Shown here piece after piece: positions 8,724 through 15,184 of a stretch of 64,000 nt of DNA. Source of the stretch: Aequorivita aquimaris (GTDB lineage Bacteria > Bacteroidota > Bacteroidia > Flavobacteriales > Flavobacteriaceae); assembly GCF_001573155.1 (NCBI RefSeq), contig NZ_JRWG01000003.1:1-64000 (forward strand), in the 5' to 3' direction. Below the pieces are notes generated by a model, which made no database searches, was not told the DNA's origin, and was given only the letters and a program-made list of their open reading frames with translations. A program made the position numbers and the translations under genes. The stretch's first letter is position 1. Each line of letters opens with the position of its first letter.

Positions 8724-9383
8724 TTACTCGTAATTCCGTTCCCCAAAAATCGCGCTGCCAACGCGCACCATATTGCTGCCGTGTTCGATTGCGATTTTGT
8801 AATCGCCGCTCATTCCCATACTGAGAATTTTAAATCTTGGATCTTGAATTTTGAATTTTTCAAAAACATCCTTCAATTTCTGAAATTCTTCTGAAATCTG
8901 CCTTTCATCATCGGTAAAGGTTGCCATTCCCATAAGACCAACAATCTTAATATTCTGAAGTTTTTTAAATGCCTCGGAAGCGAGGAGGGAAGCGGCATCA
9001 GCTTCATCCATTCCAAATTTACTTTCCTCTTCGGCAATTTTTATTTGAAGCAAGCAATTGATGGTCCGGTTATTCTTGAGGGCTTCTTTGTTGATTTCCT
9101 TTAAAAGCTTCAGACTGTCCACAGCATGTATCAAACTCACGAAAGGAGCCATATATTTTACCTTGTTGCGCTGCACGTGGCCAATCATGTGCCACTCCAC
9201 GTCCTCTGGCATTTTCTGCCATTTGGCTTCCATTTCCTGAATTTTATTTTCGCCAAAAACACGCTGACCTGCGTGGTAAGCCTCCATCAAATCGCTCACG
9301 GGTTTGGTTTTTGAAACCGCTACCAGTGTAACATCCTTCGGTAATGCTTTTTTGAAATTTTTTAAATTTTCTGAAATCGTCAT
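8724..9383 (-). CDS. yggS: YggS/PROSC-family pyridoxal phosphate homeostasis protein
   Basis: About 219 residues with the alanine-racemase N-terminal-like barrel that binds PLP through Lys25 in LVAVSKTKP. Other family marks are the FGENKIQEM segment, the WHMIGHVQRNK motif and the C-terminal LSMGMSGDYKIAIEHGSNMVRVGSAIFG phosphate-binding region (described, not quoted in full in other entries). These proteins buffer free PLP; no enzymatic reaction is known. The start is ATG at 9381-9383 (MTISENLKNF); a GTG two codons upstream is possible but less likely. A pyrimidine tract separates it from the DUF1015 gene upstream. Confidence 0.92.
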   Translation of the reverse strand: MTISENLKNFKKALPKDVTLVAVSKTKPVSDLMEAYHAGQRVFGENKIQEMEAKWQKMPEDVEWHMIGHVQRNKVKYMAPFVSLIHAVDSLKLLKEINKEALKNNRTINCLLQIKIAEEESKFGMDEADAASLLASEAFKKLQNIKIVGLMGMATFTDDERQISEEFQKLKDVFEKFKIQDPRFKILSMGMSGDYKIAIEHGSNMVRVGSAIFGERNYE

Positions 9384-9390
9384 AATCACT

Positions 9391-9436
9391 TCTCTTATTC
9401 CTTTCTCTTTTCTCTTTTCTCTTTTTTCTTTTTTCA
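9391..9436. repeat. Low-complexity pyrimidine tract (TTTTCTC repeats)
   Basis: About 45 bases of T and C with repeated CTCTTTTCTC units between yggS and the DUF1015 gene. A similar tract lies at 34150-34190, between the SRP RNA and the SDR gene. Confidence 0.7.
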
Positions 9437-10672
9437 GAATTCGTAAACCGTTACGCCACTTCTCAGTTTCGGTTCAATATAGGTGCTTTTGGGAGGCATC
9501 TTCAACCCTTCGTCGGCTATCTGCTTTAGTTCGTCCGAGGTAACGGCGACCAGCCCAAAACCCACAGCAAACGTCCCCGAATCAACCACGGTTTTTACGT
9601 ATGCCAAATCCTTTTTTCCGTGGGAATATTCTATGCGCTGGTCGTTCCGTAAATCCTCGATGCCGAGCAGGGGTTTTAAGACCGTAACGTATAAAATATG
9701 GGTGTCCAACGCATCGAGCGCATTTTTTATTTCATATTTTGTCTTGCGAAGGTACAAGGAATAAAACTCGCCATCAAGGTACATGCTGAAATGGTGCAGT
9801 TTCGAAGGCTTGTAATATTCCATCCCGCGGTTTTCTATTCTGAAATGTTCGTCGAGCTTTATTAAAAACTCTTCCTTTGTCATCCCGTTCAGATCCTTCA
9901 CCAAGCGGTTGAACTCATATATTTTTAAATCGCTTTCCGGAATGAGGTAGCTCATAAAATAGTTATAAGGTTCATCGCCGGTGTGGTTGGGATTTTCTTC
10001 CTTCAAATCTTTCGCCAATAGGTACGAAGAAGCAGAGCGGTGGTGGCCATCGGCAATATACAGCGCCGGCATTTCACTATAAATCTGCTGGATTTTTTTC
10101 AGCAAAACTTCGTCATCTACATTCCACAAATAGTGCGTGTCGCGATAGGTGGTGGTAAATTCATACTCGGCGCGGCTTTGCATTACCTCTTCAATTATGG
10201 CTTCCAATTCGTCATTATCCGGATAGGTAAGGAGCACCGCTTCTGCGTTGAAGCCCACGGTTTTTAGGTATTCCTTAAAAATAACCTCTCGAAATTCCAG
10301 CGTATCCTCGTGTTTTTTGATGACATCTTCGGCGTAATCCTGAACGCTCGCCGCGGCCACAATGCCGTTGAACTCAAGCCTGTCGCGGTTTACGATTTTA
10401 TAAATGTAGAATGACGGTTTTTCGTCCTGAATAAAAATTTCATCTTCCTTAAATTCCTGGTAGCGGTTGCGCACCAGGCCGTAGCGCTCTTCGCCCGAAA
10501 TTTCCTTTTGGTACTTATACCCCGGGTTCACGATATGCAGAAAAGAAAACGGGTTGTCCCGCAATCGCGACTCTACCTGCATGGCCGTATAACTGTCATA
10601 GGAGCGCGCCGCGAGCAGGCTCACTTTGTCTCGTGTAGGACGGACGGCTTTAAAGGGGATAATTTTGGCCAA
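9434..10672 (-). CDS. DUF1015 family protein
   Basis: 412 residues starting AKIIPFKAVRPTRDKV, the hallmark N-terminus of DUF1015. The family also shows the internal ADGHHRSASSYLLA segment (HH motif), here near residue 207, and a C-terminal LRSGVTVYEF. It is a conserved cytoplasmic protein of unknown biochemical role, often near serine-biosynthesis genes in Flavobacteria; those are not in this window. The start codon is TTG (10670-10672): an in-frame TAA lies four codons upstream and the next ATG would remove 31 conserved residues, so a TTG start is the best reading. Confidence 0.85.
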   Translation of the reverse strand: MAKIIPFKAVRPTRDKVSLLAARSYDSYTAMQVESRLRDNPFSFLHIVNPGYKYQKEISGEERYGLVRNRYQEFKEDEIFIQDEKPSFYIYKIVNRDRLEFNGIVAAASVQDYAEDVIKKHEDTLEFREVIFKEYLKTVGFNAEAVLLTYPDNDELEAIIEEVMQSRAEYEFTTTYRDTHYLWNVDDEVLLKKIQQIYSEMPALYIADGHHRSASSYLLAKDLKEENPNHTGDEPYNYFMSYLIPESDLKIYEFNRLVKDLNGMTKEEFLIKLDEHFRIENRGMEYYKPSKLHHFSMYLDGEFYSLYLRKTKYEIKNALDALDTHILYVTVLKPLLGIEDLRNDQRIEYSHGKKDLAYVKTVVDSGTFAVGFGLVAVTSDELKQIADEGLKMPPKSTYIEPKLRSGVTVYEF

Positions 10673-10680
10673 TGTTTTGG

Positions 10681-10801
10681 TTTATGAGTTTAACAGTTTA
10701 AGTGTTTGAAAGTCGATGAGTCGATGAGTTTAAAAGTTCAAAAGTTTAGGGGTTTTCTTTGTGGACTTTGTGCAAATCTTTGTGCGCTCCGTGGTTAAAA
10801 T
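10681..10801. repeat. Degenerate intergenic repeats (gtttaaaag and cTTTGTG types)
   Basis: The gap between two minus-strand genes holds imperfect units of 'gatgagtttaaaagtt' followed by repeated CTTTGTG words (CTTTGTGGACTTTGTGCAAATCTTTGTGCGCTCCGTGG in part). The first type recurs at 12838-12920, the second resembles the segments at 14341-14400 and 59951-60010. No coding signal was seen. Confidence 0.6.
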
Positions 10802-11692
10802 TTATTTCGAAAATTGCGAGGAAACATCCTCCGCCTTTCTGTTTTGGCTGTAATCATAAAAACCTTCGCCGCTTTTGGCTCCTAGTTTTCCTGCCATGAC
10901 CATATTTACCAATAATGGGCAAGGCGCGTATTTTGGATTTTTAAAGCCTTCGTACATCACCTTCAAAATAGAAAGACAAACGTCCAAACCAATAAAATCT
11001 GCCAATGCCAAGGGGCCCATCGGGTGGGCCATCCCAAGTTTCATTACGGTATCTATTTCCTTTACTCCAGCCACGCCGTTGTAGAGCGTTTCAATGGCTT
11101 CGTTTATCATCGGCATCAAAATGCGGTTGGCCACGAAACCTGGGTAATCATTTACTTCTACGGGGACTTTGTTTAGCTTTTTTGAAAGTTCTTCCACCGT
11201 TTTGAAAGTTTCCTCGCTCGTGCTGTAACCTTTTATTATTTCAACCAGTTTCATAATCGGCACCGGATTCATAAAGTGCATCCCGATAACCATTCCGGGA
11301 CGCGAGGTTACCGAGGCAATCTGCGTAATTGAAATGGAAGAAGTATTGCTCGCAAGTATCGTATCTTCCGGACAAAATTTATCCAAATCGCGGAAGATTT
11401 TCAGTTTCAAATCCACATTTTCAGTGGCTGCTTCCACAACAAGTCCCGCATATTCCACGCCTTCCTCAAGGCTGGTATAGGTGGTTATATTTTTCAGCGT
11501 TCGTTGCTTGTCTTCTTCAGAAATGGTTTCTTTAGCGACCATTCTGTCCAAATTTTTGGTTATGGTAGCAATACCTTTGTCTAGCGACGTTTGGTGAATA
11601 TCGATCAACTGTACTTTATAATCAAATTGCGCGAAGGTGTGGGCTATTCCGTTGCCCATTGTGCCTGCGCCTATTACTGCTATGTTTTTCAT
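10802..11692 (-). CDS. hbd: 3-hydroxybutyryl-CoA dehydrogenase
   Basis: 296 residues, the usual size for the short 3-hydroxyacyl-CoA dehydrogenases that oxidise or reduce the 3-hydroxyl of acyl-CoAs with NAD(P). The N-terminal Rossmann motif is GAGTMG (8-13), an acidic D at the end of beta 2 (LIDIH) points to NAD, SNTSSISITQIA and GMHFMNPVPIMKLVEII carry the catalytic His-Glu pair, and NDYPGFVANRILMPM begins the C-terminal dimer domain. It could serve fatty acid or butanoate metabolism; no acyl-CoA partner genes are adjacent, so the direction is open. A small palindrome lies 5 bases before its ATG. Confidence 0.92.
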   Translation of the reverse strand: MKNIAVIGAGTMGNGIAHTFAQFDYKVQLIDIHQTSLDKGIATITKNLDRMVAKETISEEDKQRTLKNITTYTSLEEGVEYAGLVVEAATENVDLKLKIFRDLDKFCPEDTILASNTSSISITQIASVTSRPGMVIGMHFMNPVPIMKLVEIIKGYSTSEETFKTVEELSKKLNKVPVEVNDYPGFVANRILMPMINEAIETLYNGVAGVKEIDTVMKLGMAHPMGPLALADFIGLDVCLSILKVMYEGFKNPKYAPCPLLVNMVMAGKLGAKSGEGFYDYSQNRKAEDVSSQFSK

Positions 11693-11696
11693 AATA

Positions 11697-11716
11697 ATGC
11701 CCGCGTAGGCGGGTAT
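11697..11716. repeat. Short palindromic repeat (copy 1)
   Basis: ATGCCCGC-GTAG-GCGGGTAT: 8-bp arms with one G.T pair. A near-identical hairpin occurs at 61256-61275. Both sit in the immediate upstream leader of a gene (here hbd). Confidence 0.7.
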
Positions 11717-11740
11717 CTTTTGAGGTTAAACTTAATTTTA

Positions 11741-11829
11741 CTATTGATGCTATTGATGCTATTGCCGCTATTGATACTTTGGTCGGTATTGTTTTTTGCT
11801 TCCGTCATCCGTCATCCAGCATCAGTCAT
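11741..11829. repeat. Tandem simple repeats: CTATTGATG x4 and CCGTCATC words
   Basis: Four 9-bp units of CTATTGATG (last two imperfect) cover 11741-11776. At 11801-11829 lie CCGTCATCCGTCATCCAGCA-type words, which on the minus strand read GGATGCTGGATGACGGATGA: the same word family as the repeat at 44736-44820. Confidence 0.7.
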
Positions 11830-11832
11830 TTT

Positions 11833-12801
11833 TTATATTTTCTTAAAATTTTCAATTATCAACATGGCAACCCGAAGCGCCTCAGTACCCTGTTTAAGTG
11901 AAACCTCCGGTGTTCTATCGGCTTTTATGGCTTCGTAAAAACTTTCCAGCTCGTCCAGGATTGCGTTGTTTGCCTCAATTTTTGGGTTTTCGAAATAGAT
12001 TTGTTTTTTTATTCCTTCCGCATTGGTCAACACCATCGCAAAATCGTCTATTTTCTTTGGGGCGTCCTTCATTTTTACCACTTCGCATTTCTTCTCCAGA
12101 AAATCTACCGAAATATAGGCGTCGCGCTGAAAGAAACGGGCCTTACGCATTTTTTTAAGCGAAATGCGGCTTGCGGTCAAATTTGCCACGCAACCATTTT
12201 CAAACTCAATGCGGGCATTTGCAATATCGGGCGTTTCGCTGATAACCGAAACGCCACTGGAGCTTACCGACTTCACCGAACTTTTTACAACGCTCAAGAT
12301 AGCATCGATGTCGTGTATCATCAAATCCAATACCACCGAAACATCGGTCCCGCGAGGGTTGAACTCCGCCAAACGGTGGGTTTCAATAAACATCGGGTTG
12401 TGGATTTTATCCTTAATGGCTTGAAAGGCAGGGTTAAAACGTTCCACTTGCCCTACTTGTCCGCGTACTTTCATCTCTTTCGCCAAATCACGAATCTGCT
12501 CAGCCTGTGCGACTGTTTCTGTAATGGGTTTCTCAATAAAAAGATGTTTTCCGGCCCGTATTACCTTTTCGGCACATTCAAAATGTGTGCTTGTCGGGGT
12601 CACCACAACCACCATATCGCAAGCATCTATAAGGCTTTCCATCGAGGGAAAGCTTTTGTAGCCGAATTCAGTTTCTATTTGTTTCGAGGCTTCCTTGCTG
12701 GCATCGAAGAATCCCACAAGGTCATATTTTGTGGATTGTTGCAGCAATTTCAAGTGTATTTTTCCCAGGTGACCCGCACCCAGAACTCCCGCTTTTAGCA
12801 T
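11833..12801 (-). CDS. Gfo/Idh/MocA-family oxidoreductase
   Basis: 322 residues. The N-terminal Rossmann fold begins with VLGAGHLGKIH (G8, G10, G13), followed by the family signature EKPIT (E90-K91-P92) whose lysine is catalytic, and a DLMIHDIDAIL segment carrying the conserved His near the substrate in the C-terminal alpha/beta domain. Such enzymes oxidise or reduce sugars, inositols or biliverdin-like substrates with NAD(P); the substrate here is not evident. It is the first gene of the minus-strand run and faces a repeat-rich gap. Confidence 0.88.
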   Translation of the reverse strand: MLKAGVLGAGHLGKIHLKLLQQSTKYDLVGFFDASKEASKQIETEFGYKSFPSMESLIDACDMVVVVTPTSTHFECAEKVIRAGKHLFIEKPITETVAQAEQIRDLAKEMKVRGQVGQVERFNPAFQAIKDKIHNPMFIETHRLAEFNPRGTDVSVVLDLMIHDIDAILSVVKSSVKSVSSSGVSVISETPDIANARIEFENGCVANLTASRISLKKMRKARFFQRDAYISVDFLEKKCEVVKMKDAPKKIDDFAMVLTNAEGIKKQIYFENPKIEANNAILDELESFYEAIKADRTPEVSLKQGTEALRVAMLIIENFKKI

Positions 12802-12837
12802 TGGCGTGTGTTTTTCACAAATGTACGGGTTTCGGGG

Positions 12838-12920
12838 GAAAGTTGAAAAGTTGAGGGGTTTAAAAGTTGAGGAGTTGATGGGTTTATAAGTTTAGGAGTT
12901 TATGAGTTTAAAAGTTCGAG
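12838..12920. repeat. Degenerate direct repeats of the gtttaaaagttgagga type
   Basis: Seven or so imperfect units built from 'agttgaggagttgatgggtttataagttt' words. Together with the element at 12925-13045 they fill the 372-base gap 12802-13173, in which no gene was seen. The same words occur at 10681-10750. Confidence 0.65.
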
Positions 12921-12924
12921 TTTG

Positions 12925-13045
12925 ACCCCAGAGCGTTAAAGGGAGTGTTTTGGCTTTCTTTGTGGTGGTTGACGTCAGAATTTTTGTTTTTGGGAAACAA
13001 GCCATTTCTCATAATTATATGATTAACTCCCTTTAAGGCTGGGGT
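12925..13045. mobile_element. Possible MITE-like element with inverted terminal repeats
   Basis: About 121 bp bounded by ACCCCAGAGCGTTAAAGGGAGT (12925-12946) and its near reverse complement ACTCCCTTTAAGGCTGGGGT (13026-13045). An inner pair TGGCTT (12951-12956) / AAGCCA (13000-13005) would extend the fold. It has no open reading frame. No second copy lies in this window, so mobility is an inference; it could also be a long hairpin at the end of a transcript. Confidence 0.45.
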
Positions 13046-13173
13046 ATTGGCTTTGCTATTTGCTTTCTGAAATATATTTGGAAATTGGTACTTGAAATTT
13101 GGTGCTTAATAGGCTAATTTGGTTACTTTGTAAAGTCTAATATCTCACGTCCAAAATCTCAAATCCAATAGCA

Positions 13174-13815
13174 GTGAAAGATACATTTACCCACCAAGGA
13201 ATGCGTAAAAAACTGGTTGAAACCCTTAAAAGAAAAGGGATAGCCGACAAAAATGTTTTACAGGCCATCGGCAAGATTCCACGGCATCTTTTTATGGACT
13301 CGGGCTTTGTGGACCACGCGTATGTTGACAAGGCTTTCCCGATTGCGGCAGACCAGACCATTTCGCAGCCATATACCGTGGCTCGCCAAACGGAACTCTT
13401 GCTAGTGAAGAAGGGCGACAAAATTTTGGAAATCGGAACTGGGAGCGGCTATCAAGCTGCAGTACTTTTGGAAATGGGAGCGATTCTATACACCATTGAA
13501 AGACAAAACGAACTTTTCAAGAAAACGAAACTCTTTCTTCCAAAACTTGGCTACAAACCCAAACGCATGATTTTTGGCGATGGTTATATCGGGCTGGAAG
13601 AGGAAGCTCCTTTTGACGGAATTATTGTAACTGCGGGAGCGCCTTATGTTCCAAATCCGTTGTTGGCACAGTTGAAAATTGGCGGAAGATTGGTAATTCC
13701 GGTTGGGGAAAATGTACAGATTATGACCGTATTTTTGCGTAAATCCGACACCGAATTTCAGAAAGAAGAGTACGGAGAATTTCGATTTGTACCACTTTTG
13801 GAAGACAAAAACTAA
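13174..13815 (+). CDS. pcm: Protein-L-isoaspartate O-methyltransferase
   Basis: Repairs spontaneously damaged proteins by methylating L-isoaspartyl residues with S-adenosylmethionine. 213 residues. The family's IPRHLFM and DQTISQPY (60-67) motifs are intact, and the AdoMet-binding motif I ILEIGTGSGYQAAVL spans about 84-98; the post-motif VTAGAPYVPNPLL segment is also present. The start is GTG at 13174: an in-frame stop at 13138 leaves no upstream ATG. Its last four bases overlap the end of the convergent acetyltransferase gene. Confidence 0.93.
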   Translation: MKDTFTHQGMRKKLVETLKRKGIADKNVLQAIGKIPRHLFMDSGFVDHAYVDKAFPIAADQTISQPYTVARQTELLLVKKGDKILEIGTGSGYQAAVLLEMGAILYTIERQNELFKKTKLFLPKLGYKPKRMIFGDGYIGLEEEAPFDGIIVTAGAPYVPNPLLAQLKIGGRLVIPVGENVQIMTVFLRKSDTEFQKEEYGEFRFVPLLEDKN

Positions 13816-14327
13816 CGGTTTAGGTAATATATTATATTATCTTGGTTATCAGCATCTTTTTTATCTTCTCTTGGAATAAATCCATGTAGTTTCAGCAGCT
13901 TTTTTGAAGGAATATTCCTATAATCCGTATAGGCTTCGATAGTTTCAAAACCTCTTTGATTGAAGCCGTAATCCAAAACAGCTTTTAGTGCTTCGCCCAT
14001 AATTCCCTTGCCTTGATATTCGGGGTCGAGGTCGTAACCCACCTCTGCGGTTTTTTTGTCTTCTGAAAAATTCCAAAGGCAAATGGAGCCAATCAAAACG
14101 TTTGATCCTTTGGTCGTAATTCCCCAGGCAATCGCTTTGTCGGATTTTAAATTGCCGTCCAGCAGTTGGATATGCGCAATTGCCGTTTCCCGCGTCTGCG
14201 GTGGCCGCTTTATGTATTTGTTGATATCTGTGTTTGAGCGTAAAAAATAGACCCTGTCCAGGTCTGCGGGAACTATTTTCCGAAGGTTTAAGCGTTCTGT
14301 TATTATGATTGGAAAAGGTATTGCCAT
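13812..14327 (-). CDS. GNAT-family N-acetyltransferase (RimJ/RimL type)
   Basis: 171 residues of an acetyl-CoA-dependent acyltransferase: ITERLNLRKIVPADLD at the start, TAEVGYDLDPEYQGKGIMGEAL covering the acetyl-CoA pyrophosphate-binding Q/R-x-x-G-x-G/A loop, and the IPSKKLLKLHGF segment of motif B. The RimJ/RimL-like subgroup often modifies N-terminal amines or small amines; the substrate cannot be told. It overlaps the convergent pcm gene by four bases and is followed upstream by a repeat element. Confidence 0.87.
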   Translation of the reverse strand: MAIPFPIIITERLNLRKIVPADLDRVYFLRSNTDINKYIKRPPQTRETAIAHIQLLDGNLKSDKAIAWGITTKGSNVLIGSICLWNFSEDKKTAEVGYDLDPEYQGKGIMGEALKAVLDYGFNQRGFETIEAYTDYRNIPSKKLLKLHGFIPREDKKDADNQDNIIYYLNR

Positions 14328-14340
14328 GGTTTTATGTTTT

Positions 14341-14400
14341 GCGCTCTCCGCGTCTTTGCGGTAAAATTAACACTGCAGAGCCGTAAAGGGCACGAAGATT
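14341..14400. repeat. Degenerate copy of the ctcTGCGnctTTGCGGT repeat
   Basis: CTCTCCGCGTCTTTGCGGTAAAA followed by CTGCAGAGCCGTAAAGGGCACGAAGA in part; clearly related to the better-formed hairpin at 59951-60010. It fills most of the 72-base gap upstream of the acetyltransferase. Confidence 0.6.
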
Positions 14401-15173
14401 TAGTTTTTCCTTAAAAATTTAATCAATTCCTCAAAAGATTCCTGCGCGGCTTCTTCATCGTACTTTAGGAGATAATGCTTTTTGCTGATGAAGGGAATGT
14501 AGCGGTAATATTTTCCCTTTTTCAGGCTTTCCACATCATAGCCGTGATACGCATCATCATAAACTTGAATGGTCACATTTTCGGCAACCATATGCTTCAA
14601 AATATCGTCAACTTTAACGATTTTATCCTTTCCGCCAGTCATTACCAGTACTGGAACTTTTGGTTTAAGTTGAATTTCATAACCATTTGCAGGATAAAAC
14701 ATTGCAATTGATTTTATATTGAGTTTTTTCAATTCATCTTCATCATTTGCAAGCGGAATTAAACCGAGGCCAGCCCGCGACCAGCCCACGATGCTTCCCT
14801 CTGAACTTGGGGCGATATCTCCATTCTGTTTTGCCCACTTTAGAGCCTCTTCCAGCGTCCAGAGAATTTGCGCGGGTTCTTCTTCGTCAACGTCTCTTTT
14901 GGAAGCTTTATAGGCAGCAACATTATCGACCAATAGAACCGAAATGCCTTCCGCGTTTAGCTTTTCAGCTACCTTGTAATAATGGGTTGTGTCCTTAAAA
15001 ATCCGCAGGCCGCCAGTCCCCGGTAGAAATACCACCCATTTGGAAGCGTCGTAATCCTTCGCTTTCTGAAAGTGGAAAAAGTCCGTCATTACTGCATCTT
15101 TCGGCACTTTTTGCATCGGAATACAACTAGTGAAAAGTGAAAAGATAACTAGTAGTTTTAAAATATTTTTCAT
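14400..15173 (-). CDS. Alpha/beta-hydrolase lipoprotein (dienelactone-hydrolase-like)
   Basis: 257 residues with a lipoprotein signal (MKNILKLLVIFSLFTSC, lipobox before Cys17). The mature part has an alpha/beta hydrolase fold: GTGGL oxyanion-type loop, nucleophile elbow G-W-S-R-A-G, an Asp in VMTGGKDKIV and a His in DDAYHGYD, which together make a plausible Ser-Asp-His triad. The order fits the dienelactone hydrolase group, but the substrate is unknown. It is 11 bp downstream of the DUF5686 gene on the same strand, so they may be one transcript. Confidence 0.75.
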   Translation of the reverse strand: MKNILKLLVIFSLFTSCIPMQKVPKDAVMTDFFHFQKAKDYDASKWVVFLPGTGGLRIFKDTTHYYKVAEKLNAEGISVLLVDNVAAYKASKRDVDEEEPAQILWTLEEALKWAKQNGDIAPSSEGSIVGWSRAGLGLIPLANDEDELKKLNIKSIAMFYPANGYEIQLKPKVPVLVMTGGKDKIVKVDDILKHMVAENVTIQVYDDAYHGYDVESLKKGKYYRYIPFISKKHYLLKYDEEAAQESFEELIKFLRKN

Positions 15174-15184
15174 AGTTTTTTCTA

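Noticed and set aside
12001-12798. 265-codon plus-strand frame inside the oxidoreductase gene
   Set aside because: It is the antisense shadow of a well-conserved Gfo/Idh/MocA gene and has no domain sense of its own.
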